DNA from: Thermotoga sp.
GTDB taxonomy: Bacteria; Bipolaricaulota; Bipolaricaulia; Bipolaricaulales; Bipolaricaulaceae
Direction: 5' to 3'
Length of the DNA: 33,010 bases
Assembly (NCBI GenBank): GCA_020724765.1
Contig: DYGJ01000007.1
Location: forward strand, 1-33,010
In this document: in pieces, positions 6,993 through 16,295 of the stretch
How positions within the stretch are numbered: the stretch's first letter is position 1
How the letters are laid out: every line of letters begins with the position of its first letter
Program-made: the position numbers and the translations under genes
Notes under the pieces: model-generated
What the model was told of the DNA's origin: nothing
What the model saw: the letters and a program-made list of their open reading frames with translations, nothing else
Databases searched by the model: none

Positions 6993-7082
6993 GAATCCCA
7001 GGAATTCAGAAGGGATGCTCCCTAGGATGCTCAGGATCTCGCGAAGTTTTGCGGGATTGGTGGTCCCGAGGAGGACCTTCAC
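6993..7082 (-). pseudogene. RdgB/HAM1-type NTP pyrophosphatase, 5' fragment only
   Basis: [20 protein letters not shown] followed by GSIPSEFLGF is the opening of HAM1/RdgB house-cleaning pyrophosphatases (family K..L.ATxNxxKxxEI, nucleotide-binding N and K). The GTG at 7082 overlaps the dppF stop as GTGA, so it was the next gene of that operon. After about 30 residues the similarity ends. None of the family's DDSGLEVDAL-type catalytic blocks occurs in any minus-strand frame of 6530-6992. The gene was cut, probably by the IS110-like insertion or a deletion. Confidence 0.7.
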
Positions 7083-8116
7083 GCCACCTTGACCCCGCGC
7101 AGGGAGAGCGAGGTCGCGAAGTGGCAGGCGGTGTAGTGTTCCGCGCCTTGGTCCACGAGCTTGGGGATCTGCTGGGAGCAGATCTCCTTGGCGTAGGAGC
7201 ACCGCGGGTGGAACCGGCAGCCGGGGGGAGGGTTGACCGGGCTCGGCACATCGCCCTCTAGGAGGATCCGATCGGACTCGTAATCCGGGTTGGGCACGGG
7301 CACCGCGGAGAGGAGTGCCTCGGTGTACGGGTGCAGCGGGTGGGTGAACAGGGTCTCCGTGGGCGCCAGCTCGACGATCACCCCGAGGTACATCACGGCC
7401 ACCCGGTCCGAGATGTGCTTGACCACGGACAAGTCGTGGGCCACGAACAGGTAGGTGAGGCCGAAGTTCGCCTGGAGGTCTTCGAGCAAGTTCAACACCT
7501 GAGCCTGGATCGACACGTCGAGGGCTGAGACGGGCTCGTCGCACACCACGAGCTGGGGGTCGAGAGCGAGGGCCCGGGCGATCCCGATGCGTTGACGCTG
7601 GCCGCCGGAGAACTCGTGGGGGTAGCGCCGCATGTGCTCGGGCTTGAGGCCGACCGCCTCCAGGAGCTGCGCCACCCGCTTCCGCATCTCTTGGCCCCGG
7701 GCGACCCGGTGCACGATGAGGGGCTCGCCGATGATGGCGCCGATCGTCATCCGCGGGTTCAGCGACGAGTACGGGTCCTGGAAGATGATCTGCATCTCCC
7801 GGCGCAGAAGCTTCATCTGGCGGCGGTGGATCGTGGCCACGTTGACCGTGCCGTTCAGGGTTTTAGAGCGGAACCACACCTCGCCGGCGGTCGGCTCGAT
7901 GAGGCGGAGGATGGACCGACTGCACGTGGTCTTGCCGCAGCCTGATTCCCCGACCAGGCCCAGGGTCTCCCCTTGGGGGATGAACATGTCTACGTCGTCC
8001 ACGGCCTTGACCCAACCCACCGTGCGCCGGAACACGCCCTTCTTCACCGGGAAGTACTTCTTGAGGCCGCTTACCTTCAGCAGGATTCCGTCCATGGCTG
8101 GTGTCTCGACGGTCAT
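7079..8116 (-). CDS. Peptide/nickel-type ABC transporter ATP-binding protein, DppF/OppF-like
   Basis: A 345-residue ATPase for a dipeptide/oligopeptide-type ABC transporter. Visible are Walker [11 protein letters not shown], a Q-loop in [17 protein letters not shown], the signature FSGGQRQR, Walker [19 protein letters not shown] and the switch His in [12 protein letters not shown]. The C-terminal oligopeptide domain follows, with [12 protein letters not shown] and the cysteine set [15 protein letters not shown]...C. The ATG at 8116 overlaps the dppD TGA (ATGA); a second ATG at 8095 is also possible. It forms secG-dppD-dppF(-rdgB) on the minus strand. No binding protein or DppB/C permease is in the window, so substrate specificity is open. 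Confidence 0.93.
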   Translation of the reverse strand: MTVETPAMDGILLKVSGLKKYFPVKKGVFRRTVGWVKAVDDVDMFIPQGETLGLVGESGCGKTTCSRSILRLIEPTAGEVWFRSKTLNGTVNVATIHRRQMKLLRREMQIIFQDPYSSLNPRMTIGAIIGEPLIVHRVARGQEMRKRVAQLLEAVGLKPEHMRRYPHEFSGGQRQRIGIARALALDPQLVVCDEPVSALDVSIQAQVLNLLEDLQANFGLTYLFVAHDLSVVKHISDRVAVMYLGVIVELAPTETLFTHPLHPYTEALLSAVPVPNPDYESDRILLEGDVPSPVNPPPGCRFHPRCSYAKEICSQQIPKLVDQGAEHYTACHFATSLSLRGVKVA

Positions 8117-9102
8117 GCCGTCTCCTTGTACAGCCAACACGCGGTCTTGTGCTCGGGGCCCACCGCGATCAACGGGGGCATGTCTTTCGTGCACACCTCC
8201 ATCACATGGGGGCAGCGCGGGTTGAACGGACACCCCGGCGGGGCGTCCAGAGGATCGGGTACAACGCCCGTAATCGGTTCCAGCCTCTGTTTCTTCGTCG
8301 CCAGCGACGGGATGGAGTGGAGAAGTCCCTGGGTGTAGGGGTGCTTCGGGTCGTGGAACAACGGGCGGACCGGAGCCTGCTCGACAACCTTACCCAGGTA
8401 CATCACCACAACGTCCTGGCACATCTCGGCAACCACGCCGAGGTTGTGGGTGATGAACATGATTGAGGAGCGGAACCGCTTCTGAATGTCGCGCATCAGG
8501 TCGAGGACCTGGGCTTGGATCGTCACGTCGAGGGCGGTGGTGGGCTCGTCGGCGATGAGAAGCGAGGGGTTACAGGACAGGGCCATGGCGATCATCGCCC
8601 GCTGCCGCATCCCTCCCGACAGCTGGTGGGGGTACTCGTCCACGCGCTGCTCAGGGAGGGGGATTCCCACCTGGCGCAGGACCTCGATTGCCCGCTGGCG
8701 GGCCTCTTTCTTCCGTGTCCTCTGGTGGAGCCGGATCGCCTCCATGATCTGGTAGCCGATCGTGAACACGGGGTTCAACGAGGTCATCGGCTCCTGGAAG
8801 ATCATCGCGATCTCCTTGCCCCGGATCGAGCGGTACTCGCGGCCTTTCGGATTGAGCGAGGTGAGGGTGACCGGATGGCTGTTGCGGTGGAAGACGATCT
8901 CTCCCCCGGTGATCTTCCCCGGCGGCATGGGCACGAGGCCCATGATGGACAAGGCGGTCACGCTCTTCCCGCACCCCGACTCCCCGACCACACCCAACGT
9001 GCGCTCGGGCTTGATCGCGAACGACACGCCGTCCACGGCCTTCACTACGCCGTCTTCAGTGTAGAAGTGGGTATGCAGATCGCGGAGTTCGACGAGGGAC
9101 AT
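8113..9102 (-). CDS. Peptide/nickel-type ABC transporter ATP-binding protein, DppD/OppD-like
   Basis: The 329-residue partner ATPase of the gene downstream. Walker A GESGCGKS at about 40-47, Q-loop [17 protein letters not shown], signature LSGGMRQR, Walker [19 protein letters not shown], switch His in [13 protein letters not shown]. The C-terminal extension has [12 protein letters not shown] and the conserved cysteines in [15 protein letters not shown], with a fourth Cys in TACWL. D- and F-type subunits pair as a heterodimer. It starts 12 bases after the secG stop and overlaps dppF by four, so the three genes are one transcription unit. The permeases and binding protein must be elsewhere. Confidence 0.93.
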   Translation of the reverse strand: MSLVELRDLHTHFYTEDGVVKAVDGVSFAIKPERTLGVVGESGCGKSVTALSIMGLVPMPPGKITGGEIVFHRNSHPVTLTSLNPKGREYRSIRGKEIAMIFQEPMTSLNPVFTIGYQIMEAIRLHQRTRKKEARQRAIEVLRQVGIPLPEQRVDEYPHQLSGGMRQRAMIAMALSCNPSLLIADEPTTALDVTIQAQVLDLMRDIQKRFRSSIMFITHNLGVVAEMCQDVVVMYLGKVVEQAPVRPLFHDPKHPYTQGLLHSIPSLATKKQRLEPITGVVPDPLDAPPGCPFNPRCPHVMEVCTKDMPPLIAVGPEHKTACWLYKETA

Positions 9103-9114
9103 GACGCCTCCTCG

Positions 9115-11028
<1,914 letters not shown>

Positions 11029-11057
11029 AGGGCCGGGGGGGAGTTCCTGGGTCCGGG

Positions 11058-11456
11058 GACCGACGGTGCGCGGGCCACCAGCGCAGCGATCCCCGCTGGA
11101 CACCACGCAACCCCGGTCGGCACAGGTGCTCGCCGCTGCGGGCGCCGCGATGGTGTAGCATCGCAGCGTGTCTGCGCACGACCGCAGTCCACCGCCGAGA
11201 TCGCAGAGAAGTCCCGAACGGAATGGGTAGGACTATGGCCACAAGGTCCGGCTGGTCGGTGTTCTCTGCGGTGAAGATCCCGTCCGCGATGGCGTCGGGG
11301 ACGAGCCCCGACGCTACGACGCGAGGTGTGGGTTGCGTAGCGGCAGACCTGGTGTCCGCCGGCCGTTTCCGGAACCGAACCGCCGTCGGGGACAAACCCC
11401 GACGCCACGCTCTCCCCTCTGCGGTGGATCGCTGCCCAGCCGCGGGGATCCGATCT
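11058..11456 (+). repeat. Composite intergenic repeat, copy A (inverted relative to copy B)
   Basis: Bases 11058-11150 are the exact reverse complement of 16138-16230 (93 of 93 by eye), and 11410-11456 the exact reverse complement of 15885-15931 (47 of 47). Between them 11361-11410 matches part of copy B with a few changes, and other segments differ. Two hairpin modules, CGTCGGGG-ACGAG-CCCCGACG (11293-11313) and CGTCGGGG-ACAAA-CCCCGACG (11384-11404), lie inside. The 11029-11423 gap between pyrG and the LptC-like gene holds nothing else I can support. Confidence 0.85.
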
Positions 11457-12128
11457 GCTCCGCGCAGTCGAAGGATCCGCGGGCCGTTTCTGGCTCTGTC
11501 CTTGGCGTTCACGGGCTTGTTCACGCTCACCGCGGCGGGGCAATCGGTGCAGGCGGAGGCCCCGTGGCTGACCGTGTACGACGAAACAGGTCGGCCGAAA
11601 TGGGAGGTGCGGATGGAGACGCTCGTCCGCACCACCGACGGCTGGGAAGGGAAAGCCGTCGAGGTCCAGCTCTACCACGAAGGTGCTCCGCGCCTGGTGC
11701 TTCGCGCGCCGCGGATCCGCGCCGATCGCTACGGCCGCGAGTGGACCCTGTTCACCGACGAACCGTCAACCGACGAACCGATTGTTGGCGAGGGCGAAGG
11801 ATTCTCGTTCACGTGCCAGGAGGCACGGTGGACCGGGGGCCTGCTGCTCGTCCACCTCACGGCTGAGGGACGGGGGGTGGCCTTGTCATCGGTGGAGGCG
11901 CGGTGGGACGTTGGGGACACGGTCCACCTCGCCGGGGCAGAGGTGGAGTTCGGGGGGTGGCAGCTGACGTTCGAAACCGGGCGGTACGAGCTCCAGCACG
12001 ACCGGTTGGTGGCGGGCGAAGTGCGTGCAGCTGGTCATGGGGTAACACTTACAGGCACAGCGCTGGTGGCTTGGCCCGAGCAGGGGAAGCTCCACATCGA
12101 GGAGGCCCACCTTGTCCGAACTCCTTGA
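11424..12128 (+). CDS. LptC/OstA-like LPS-export periplasmic protein, start uncertain
   Basis: Upstream partner of lptB. The body has an N-terminal hydrophobic anchor or signal segment (FLALSLAFTGLFTLTAAG after the basic SRRIRG), then strand-rich repeats such as VYDETGRPKWEVRMETLV, VEVQLYHEGAPRLVLRAP, a DxxxEWTLFTDEP region and WQLTFETGRYELQHDRLVA. This is the pattern of LptC/LptA jellyroll proteins that pass LPS across the periplasm. It ends 17 bases inside lptB. The start is unclear: the frame is open far upstream, and GTG 11424, the nearest conventional start, lies inside the dispersed repeat. Alternatives are ATG 11289 or TTG 11502. The repeat may have replaced the native 5' end. Family assignment rests on topology plus context. 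Confidence 0.55.
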   Translation: MDRCPAAGIRSAPRSRRIRGPFLALSLAFTGLFTLTAAGQSVQAEAPWLTVYDETGRPKWEVRMETLVRTTDGWEGKAVEVQLYHEGAPRLVLRAPRIRADRYGREWTLFTDEPSTDEPIVGEGEGFSFTCQEARWTGGLLLVHLTAEGRGVALSSVEARWDVGDTVHLAGAEVEFGGWQLTFETGRYELQHDRLVAGEVRAAGHGVTLTGTALVAWPEQGKLHIEEAHLVRTP

Positions 12129-12828
12129 GGGACTGGACCTCGTCCGGGCGTTCGGCCGCCGCCGGGCGGTGGACGATCTCACGGTTGCGTTCCGGGCCGG
12201 CGAGGTCACTGGGCTCCTCGGTCCGAACGGCGCGGGCAAGACGACGACCCTGTACCTCCTCGTGGGGTTCCTTCGCCCCACGGACGGGTCGGTGCGGCTG
12301 GATGGCCGGGAGATCACCCGGCTTCCGTTCTTTCTCCGGGCGCGAGCCGGGGTCCACTACCTGCCCCAGGAGCCCTCGGTGTTCCTCCGCACCACAGTGA
12401 AAGGAAACCTGCACCTGGCTTTGGAAGGGCTGCGTCTCAACTGGAACGCGCAGGTCGAGGTTGTGGTGAACGAGCTGGGACTGACCGACCTCCTCGGCCG
12501 CCCGGTCGGGAAGCTGTCGGCAGGAGAGCGCCGCAAGGTCGAGGTGGCGCGAGCCCTCGTGGCCCGGCCGGCGTTCCTGCTCCTCGATGAGCCGTTCTTG
12601 GGCGTGGACCCGCTTACTGTGGCTGAACTGGCCGCGCTGCTCCGGCGGCTGGCGCACTCCGGCATCGGAATCGCGGTCTGTGATCACAACGTGCGCGACA
12701 CGCTCCGTATCACGGACCGGGCGTACCTCATTCATCAGGGAAGGCTTCTCTGCGCAGGGACGCCCGACGAGATCGTTGCGGATCCTCAAGCGAGGTTGGC
12801 GTACCTCGGCGAAGGTTTTTCGCTGTAG
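12112..12828 (+). CDS. lptB: LPS export ABC transporter ATP-binding protein LptB
   Basis: A 238-residue ATPase that powers LPS extraction with LptFG. Walker A GPNGAGKTTT at 37-46, Q-loop VHYLPQEPSVFLR, Walker B FLLLDEP at 155-161 followed by the LptB-typical FLGVDPLTV, and a switch His at 192 in CDHNVRDTLRI. The signature reads LSAGERRKVE (135-144) where most LptB have LSGGERRR; Ala at that Gly is uncommon but tolerated in some ABC proteins. TTG is the apparent start (no ATG nearby), inside the 3' end of the LptC-like gene. Its TAG stop forms part of the GTAGCGTCGGGG repeat module that follows. Confidence 0.92.
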   Translation: MSELLEGLDLVRAFGRRRAVDDLTVAFRAGEVTGLLGPNGAGKTTTLYLLVGFLRPTDGSVRLDGREITRLPFFLRARAGVHYLPQEPSVFLRTTVKGNLHLALEGLRLNWNAQVEVVVNELGLTDLLGRPVGKLSAGERRKVEVARALVARPAFLLLDEPFLGVDPLTVAELAALLRRLAHSGIGIAVCDHNVRDTLRITDRAYLIHQGRLLCAGTPDEIVADPQARLAYLGEGFSL

Positions 12829-12874
12829 CGTCGGGGTTCACGCCCGACGGGATTTCGTCGCACAAAGTGCGACG
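12825..12874 (+). repeat. Tandem hairpin module after lptB
   Basis: GTAGCGTCGGGG starts at 12825 and forms CGTCGGG/CCCGACG (12829-12849). The perfect hairpin CGTCGCAC-AAA-GTGCGACG (12856-12874) follows, then CTAC closes the outer GTAG. There is no T-tract. It belongs to the same module family as 11293, 11384, 15935 and 16057. The remaining bases to 12962 carry a GAG-periodic stretch (CGCGGAGGACGCCGAG). Confidence 0.7.
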
Positions 12875-12962
12875 CTACGGAACCCAGGAGATCTCACCGC
12901 CGAGCACGCGGAGGACGCCGAGAATGCGTCCCTGACTGGCTATACGGATGACGGCCGACGGA

Positions 12963-13427
12963 TCACGGATACGAACCGGCGCCCTCCAGGGCGAGGAGGC
13001 GCTTCTTCCAGTTCAATCCTGGTCCGAAGCCGCCCAGCCCTCCGCTCGCGGGCAGGACGCGGTGGCACGGGATGAGGATCGGAACCGGGTTCGCCCCCAC
13101 AGCCTGCCCCACGGCCCGCGCCGCGCGGGGTCGCCCCACCCGAGCTGCCAGTTCACCATAGGCAACCGCAGCCCCGTACGGGATTCGCGCGAGTTCGCGC
13201 CACACGGCTCTCTGGAATTCGGTCCCGTGGAGGGCAAGGGGGAGATCGAACGCCGTACGCGTGCCGCGGAAGTACTCCCCGAGCTGGCGGGTGAGCGTTT
13301 TCACGACAGGGGGAGGAGGCCGTAGCTCACCGGGCGGGGGGCCGGGGAACCTCAATTCGACGAGGTTCTCTCCTTCCGCTGCTGCGTAGAACTCCCCCCA
13401 CGGGGTGGCGACCTGCGCCCAGGGCAT
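12963..13427 (-). CDS. ogt: Methylated-DNA--protein-cysteine methyltransferase
   Basis: A 154-residue suicide repair protein that transfers O6-alkyl groups from guanine to its own cysteine. The helix-turn-helix part FQRAVWRELARIPYG and YGELAARVGRPRAARAVGQA precedes the active-site motif PCHRV (Cys121), and GGFGPGLNWKKRLLALEG closes the fold. The N-terminal domain is short, as in many Ogt proteins. ATG 13427 was chosen because WGEFYAA homology begins right after it and a promoter ends six bases upstream, predicting a leaderless mRNA. The longer frame to 13622 is antisense to the divergent gene. Confidence 0.95.
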   Translation of the reverse strand: MPWAQVATPWGEFYAAAEGENLVELRFPGPPPGELRPPPPVVKTLTRQLGEYFRGTRTAFDLPLALHGTEFQRAVWRELARIPYGAAVAYGELAARVGRPRAARAVGQAVGANPVPILIPCHRVLPASGGLGGFGPGLNWKKRLLALEGAGSYP

Positions 13428-13433
13428 GGGCGC

Positions 13434-13462
13434 ATCGTACCGATCCCGGCGGCGTTGGGCAA
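13434..13462 (-). promoter_or_regulatory. ogt promoter, leaderless type
   Basis: On the minus strand TTGCCC (13462-13457), exactly 17 bases of spacer and TACGAT (13439-13434), with only six bases before the ATG at 13427. Confidence 0.65.
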
Positions 13463-13471
13463 CGGAGCGTG

Positions 13472-13500
13472 TTGGCCTGTTCTCCCCCTGTCCGTACAAT
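13472..13500 (+). promoter_or_regulatory. Promoter of the gene at 13508, leaderless type
   Basis: TTGGCC (13472-13477), a 17-base spacer and TACAAT (13495-13500). Start codon ATG 13508 follows after seven bases. An upstream in-frame ATG at 13499 overlaps the -10 box and so should not be on the mRNA. Confidence 0.65.
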
Positions 13501-13507
13501 GGCCACG

Positions 13508-14830
13508 ATGCGGGTTCTCGCGCTGGGGTGGGAGATCGAAGGGGCGGGCGTGTTGCGGGCGGAGTTCGCTTCCGCCGACTCGCTCGCGAGCTACGATGCT
13601 GTGTTGATCGACCCGGAGCCATTGCCCTCTCTTTGGCTTCTCCAGGCTGTGCTTGAGCCGGACGGGGTGTGGCGCCTTCACCCCGGCCGGGACCTCGGTC
13701 TGTCCCGAGCCCTGGACAACCTCGTCTCCGCTCGTCGGGCGGAGGTCGAGGACCTCCTTCTCCGCGGGGGAGGGGTGGTGGTCGTCCGCGTGCGGGCGCC
13801 GGGAGAGGGTGTTGAGATCACGGGAAACCCACCCCATCGCTTGGATCGGTACGCGTTTCTTCCCCGGACGTCCCTCGTTTCCGGCCCCCACCACCTCGGT
13901 CTTCCTGGAGGGTTGAAGATCGTCCCCCGCCGAGGCCGCGACCTTGCGGTATCGGACCGGGCGCACCCGGTGGGCCCCTACCTTGATGCGTTCGCTCCGC
14001 TCGGCTACGAAGCCGTGCTCGTGGCAGCTCTCGGCGCTCCCCTCGCCTCGTTTGGGCGGGTGTTGGCCACCAACCGCGTCGGCGACGTGATCGCGTGGGA
14101 GCTGCCCCTCGGAGCAGGGCGGATGCTGTTTCTCCCTTCGTTCCCGGGCGCATCTCCGGCCGAGGTTGGTGAGCGTCTCCTGCCGGTGGTGGCGGCTCTC
14201 CTGGACGAGCCGTTGCCGGTGGAGCTTCCGGACTGGATCTCGGGGTTCGATCTTCCGGGCGAGGACGAACTCCGCCGCAACGAGGAGGCGTTGGCCCGGG
14301 AACAGGAGAGGCTGCACCGGAAACAGGCGGACCTCGGGGAGACGCGCCGGAGCTACGACGTCCTGCGCGCCCTCCTCGCCCCGCGGGGAGTCCTCGGCCT
14401 GGCTCAGGCCGTCCAGGCGGCGTTCGATCGTTTGGGGTTCACCGTTTCCCCGCTCCACGAGGCCCCGGCCACGGTGGTGGCCGCCTCTCCCGACGGGGAC
14501 CTCCTCGTGCGGGTGGCCGTGTCGCTGTTCGGCCCGGTCGGACCCGAGGAGCACCGGGCCCTCCTTCTGGACCTCGACCGGCTCCGGGCGGAGGGTGGGC
14601 AGGATGTCCGGGGGATGCTCGTCTGCTTGGCCGAGCCGCGGCTGGATCCCCGTCGGCGGGGTCCGCAGTGGGCGGAGTCCGTGCGCCGCGGGTGCCGGGA
14701 CCACAACCTCCTCCTCACGTCGTCGGCGGACCTGTTCCGGGCTGTACGGCACGTGCTATCCCATGGCGACGCTGACGAGGTAAGGAAGGACCTCGTATCG
14801 GCGGCGGGGGAGTGGCGGTGGAAGAGCTGA
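13508..14830 (+). CDS. Unknown protein; C-terminal part resembles a degenerate restriction-endonuclease-like fold
   Basis: A 440-residue soluble protein I do not recognise as a whole. The N-terminal half opens MRVLALGWEIEG and contains several beta-rich blocks (YDAVLIDPEPLP, GGGVVVVRVRAPGEG, GRMLFLPSFPG) suggesting a Rossmann- or ThuA/GATase-like arrangement. A charged helix (DELRRNEEALAREQERLHRK) near 255-275 links to a C-terminal domain: LAQAVQAAFDRLGFTVSPL, then DGDLLVRVAVSLFGPVG and HRALLLDLDRL, ending in LLTSSADLFRAVRHVL. This layout resembles PD-(D/E)XK nuclease-like domains (..LGF.V.......LLV.VKG..GPI....RQLL), but the expected E-x-K is VRVAV here, so catalysis is doubtful. Its last 13 bases overlap the start of the mraY-like gene. 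Confidence 0.6.
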   Translation: MRVLALGWEIEGAGVLRAEFASADSLASYDAVLIDPEPLPSLWLLQAVLEPDGVWRLHPGRDLGLSRALDNLVSARRAEVEDLLLRGGGVVVVRVRAPGEGVEITGNPPHRLDRYAFLPRTSLVSGPHHLGLPGGLKIVPRRGRDLAVSDRAHPVGPYLDAFAPLGYEAVLVAALGAPLASFGRVLATNRVGDVIAWELPLGAGRMLFLPSFPGASPAEVGERLLPVVAALLDEPLPVELPDWISGFDLPGEDELRRNEEALAREQERLHRKQADLGETRRSYDVLRALLAPRGVLGLAQAVQAAFDRLGFTVSPLHEAPATVVAASPDGDLLVRVAVSLFGPVGPEEHRALLLDLDRLRAEGGQDVRGMLVCLAEPRLDPRRRGPQWAESVRRGCRDHNLLLTSSADLFRAVRHVLSHGDADEVRKDLVSAAGEWRWKS

Positions 14831-15819
14831 CGCTGGGGCTCATCCTCGCCCTGGCGGTCGTGCCGGTAGCGGCCTGGGGAAGCCCGCGGTTTGCCCGCCG
14901 GATTCGGGCTGGCCAGCGGATCCGACCCGAAGGGCCTGTTGATCATCAGGGCAAGACCGGCACGCCGACGATGGGCGGCATCGTCCCCCTCGCCCTCGTC
15001 TTCGCCGGGACGGGCGTGGTGTGGGCCCTCGGTCCGGGCCCGTCGACGGCGGGCGTCTTCGTGCTCCTCTCCACGGCCGCCGGGAGCCTGATCGGGCTCG
15101 TGGACGACCTCCGTTCTCAGCGGCGGGGCGCCTCAGTCGGGTTCTTCCCCCATCAGACGCTCCTTGCCCAGGTGCTCTGCGCAGGGCTCCTCTGCCTCCT
15201 CGTGCCGAGCCTGAGAGAGCTGGAGTTCGCCGTTCCCTTTTCTGTAGCACGCCTGCCCCTTTCAGTGCTTCCTCTGTGGGCCTGGGTGCCACTCGTGATC
15301 GTGGGGTTCATGGGCGCGATCAATGGGGTCAACTTTGCCGATGGGCTCGACGGTCTCGCCAGCGGGGCCTGGATCCTCGCCGTGCTGGGACTCCTGCTCA
15401 TCAGCAGAGGGGCTGAGCTGCAGGGGATTGCCCTCGTTGCGTTGGGGGCAGGTGGGGGCTTCCTGTGGGCGAACACATTCCCGGCCCGCGTGTTCATGGG
15501 AAACGTGGGTTCAATGGGCCTGGGCGGTTTTCTGTTCGGGTTTTCGTTTGCATCGGGCGGCCTGTTCTTCCTTCCCCTCGCGGGAGGGTTGTTCGTGTTG
15601 ATGGTCCTTTCCGTGATCCTTCAGGTTGGAAGCTACAAGCTGACCGGCGTTCGGCTGTTCAAGATGGCGCCGTTCCACCACCACTTCGAAGCGGGATCGG
15701 TGCCCTGGCCGCACCGGATCCGGAGTCCCGGGTGGCCGGAGCCGAAGGTCGTGGTCCGCTTGTGGGTGCTGGGAGGAGCGTTCGCCCTTCTGGGCGTGCT
15801 CGCCGGCACGTTCGGCTAG
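14818..15819 (+). CDS. mraY: Phospho-N-acetylmuramoyl-pentapeptide transferase-like protein (MraY family) with an altered metal-site residue
   Basis: A multi-pass membrane enzyme of 333 residues that would make lipid I from UDP-MurNAc-pentapeptide and undecaprenyl phosphate. Conserved blocks are KTGTPTMGGI, LVDDL (D96, D97), INGVNFADGLDGLA and KMAPFHHHFE (H287-289), so it is MraY rather than WecA. The block that normally reads FMGDVGS is FMGNVGS: N229 replaces the Asp that binds Mg2+ (equivalent to A. aeolicus D265 and E. coli D267). The codon is AAC at 15502-15504. GTG 14818 is preferred because GGGGGAG lies five bases upstream; GTG 14812 is the alternative. No other mur or division gene is nearby, so a paralog role is possible. 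Confidence 0.85.
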   Translation: MEELTLGLILALAVVPVAAWGSPRFARRIRAGQRIRPEGPVDHQGKTGTPTMGGIVPLALVFAGTGVVWALGPGPSTAGVFVLLSTAAGSLIGLVDDLRSQRRGASVGFFPHQTLLAQVLCAGLLCLLVPSLRELEFAVPFSVARLPLSVLPLWAWVPLVIVGFMGAINGVNFADGLDGLASGAWILAVLGLLLISRGAELQGIALVALGAGGGFLWANTFPARVFMGNVGSMGLGGFLFGFSFASGGLFFLPLAGGLFVLMVLSVILQVGSYKLTGVRLFKMAPFHHHFEAGSVPWPHRIRSPGWPEPKVVVRLWVLGGAFALLGVLAGTFG

Positions 15820-15856
15820 CAGTCCGTGTGAGCATGGCCCGCGGGGCCTACGGCCA

Positions 15857-15876
15857 CCTGTCTGCCGACAGGCAGG
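15857..15876. repeat. Palindromic unit related to the one inside IS3 orfA
   Basis: CCTGTCTGCCGACAGGCAGG. Its reverse complement begins CCTGCCTGTCGG and ends CAGACAGG. It interrupts the region just beyond copy B of the composite repeat, where copy A has no such unit. Confidence 0.6.
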
Positions 15877-15884
15877 CGCGGACA

Positions 15885-16230
15885 AGATCGGATCCCCGCG
15901 GCTGGGCAGCGATCCACCGCAGAGGGGAGAGTGTAGCGTCGGGGCTCGTCCCCGACGGCCGGAAAGGCGGTTTGCCGGTTGGCGGTTCGCTGGTTCCGTG
16001 AACGGCCGTCGGACACAGGGTCCGCCGCTACGAAATCGGGGTGGTTTCGGGATTACGTAGCGTCGGGGTTCATCCCCGACGGCAGTTCGGTTCCGGAGAC
16101 GGCCGGTGGGCACGAGGTTCGCCTCCACGTACCCCCCTCGCGGCGCCCGCAGCGGCGAGCACCTGTGCCGACCGGGGTTGCGTGGTGTCCAGCGGGGATC
16201 GCTGCGCTGGTGGCCCGCGCACCGTCGGTC
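15885..16230 (-). repeat. Composite intergenic repeat, copy B
   Basis: Reverse-complement partner of 11058-11456. Exact matches are 15885-15931 and 16138-16230. The middle contains GTAGCGTCGGGG modules at 15934-15962 and 16057-16085, plus a GGTTTGCCGGTTGGCGGTTCG stretch that copy A lacks. The 15820-16295 gap between mraY and the DUF1848 gene is filled by this element and holds no gene I can support. Confidence 0.85.
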
Positions 16231-16295
16231 CCAGGACCCGAGGCTTCCCCCGCGGACTACCAGTCGCATGAGAAGGCCGTGGTCCGATCCTGCAC

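Noticed and set aside
6627-7025. Plus-strand open frame of 132 codons in the degenerate region
   Set aside because: No recognisable motif, no ribosome site, and it is antisense to the IS110-like and rdgB remnants.
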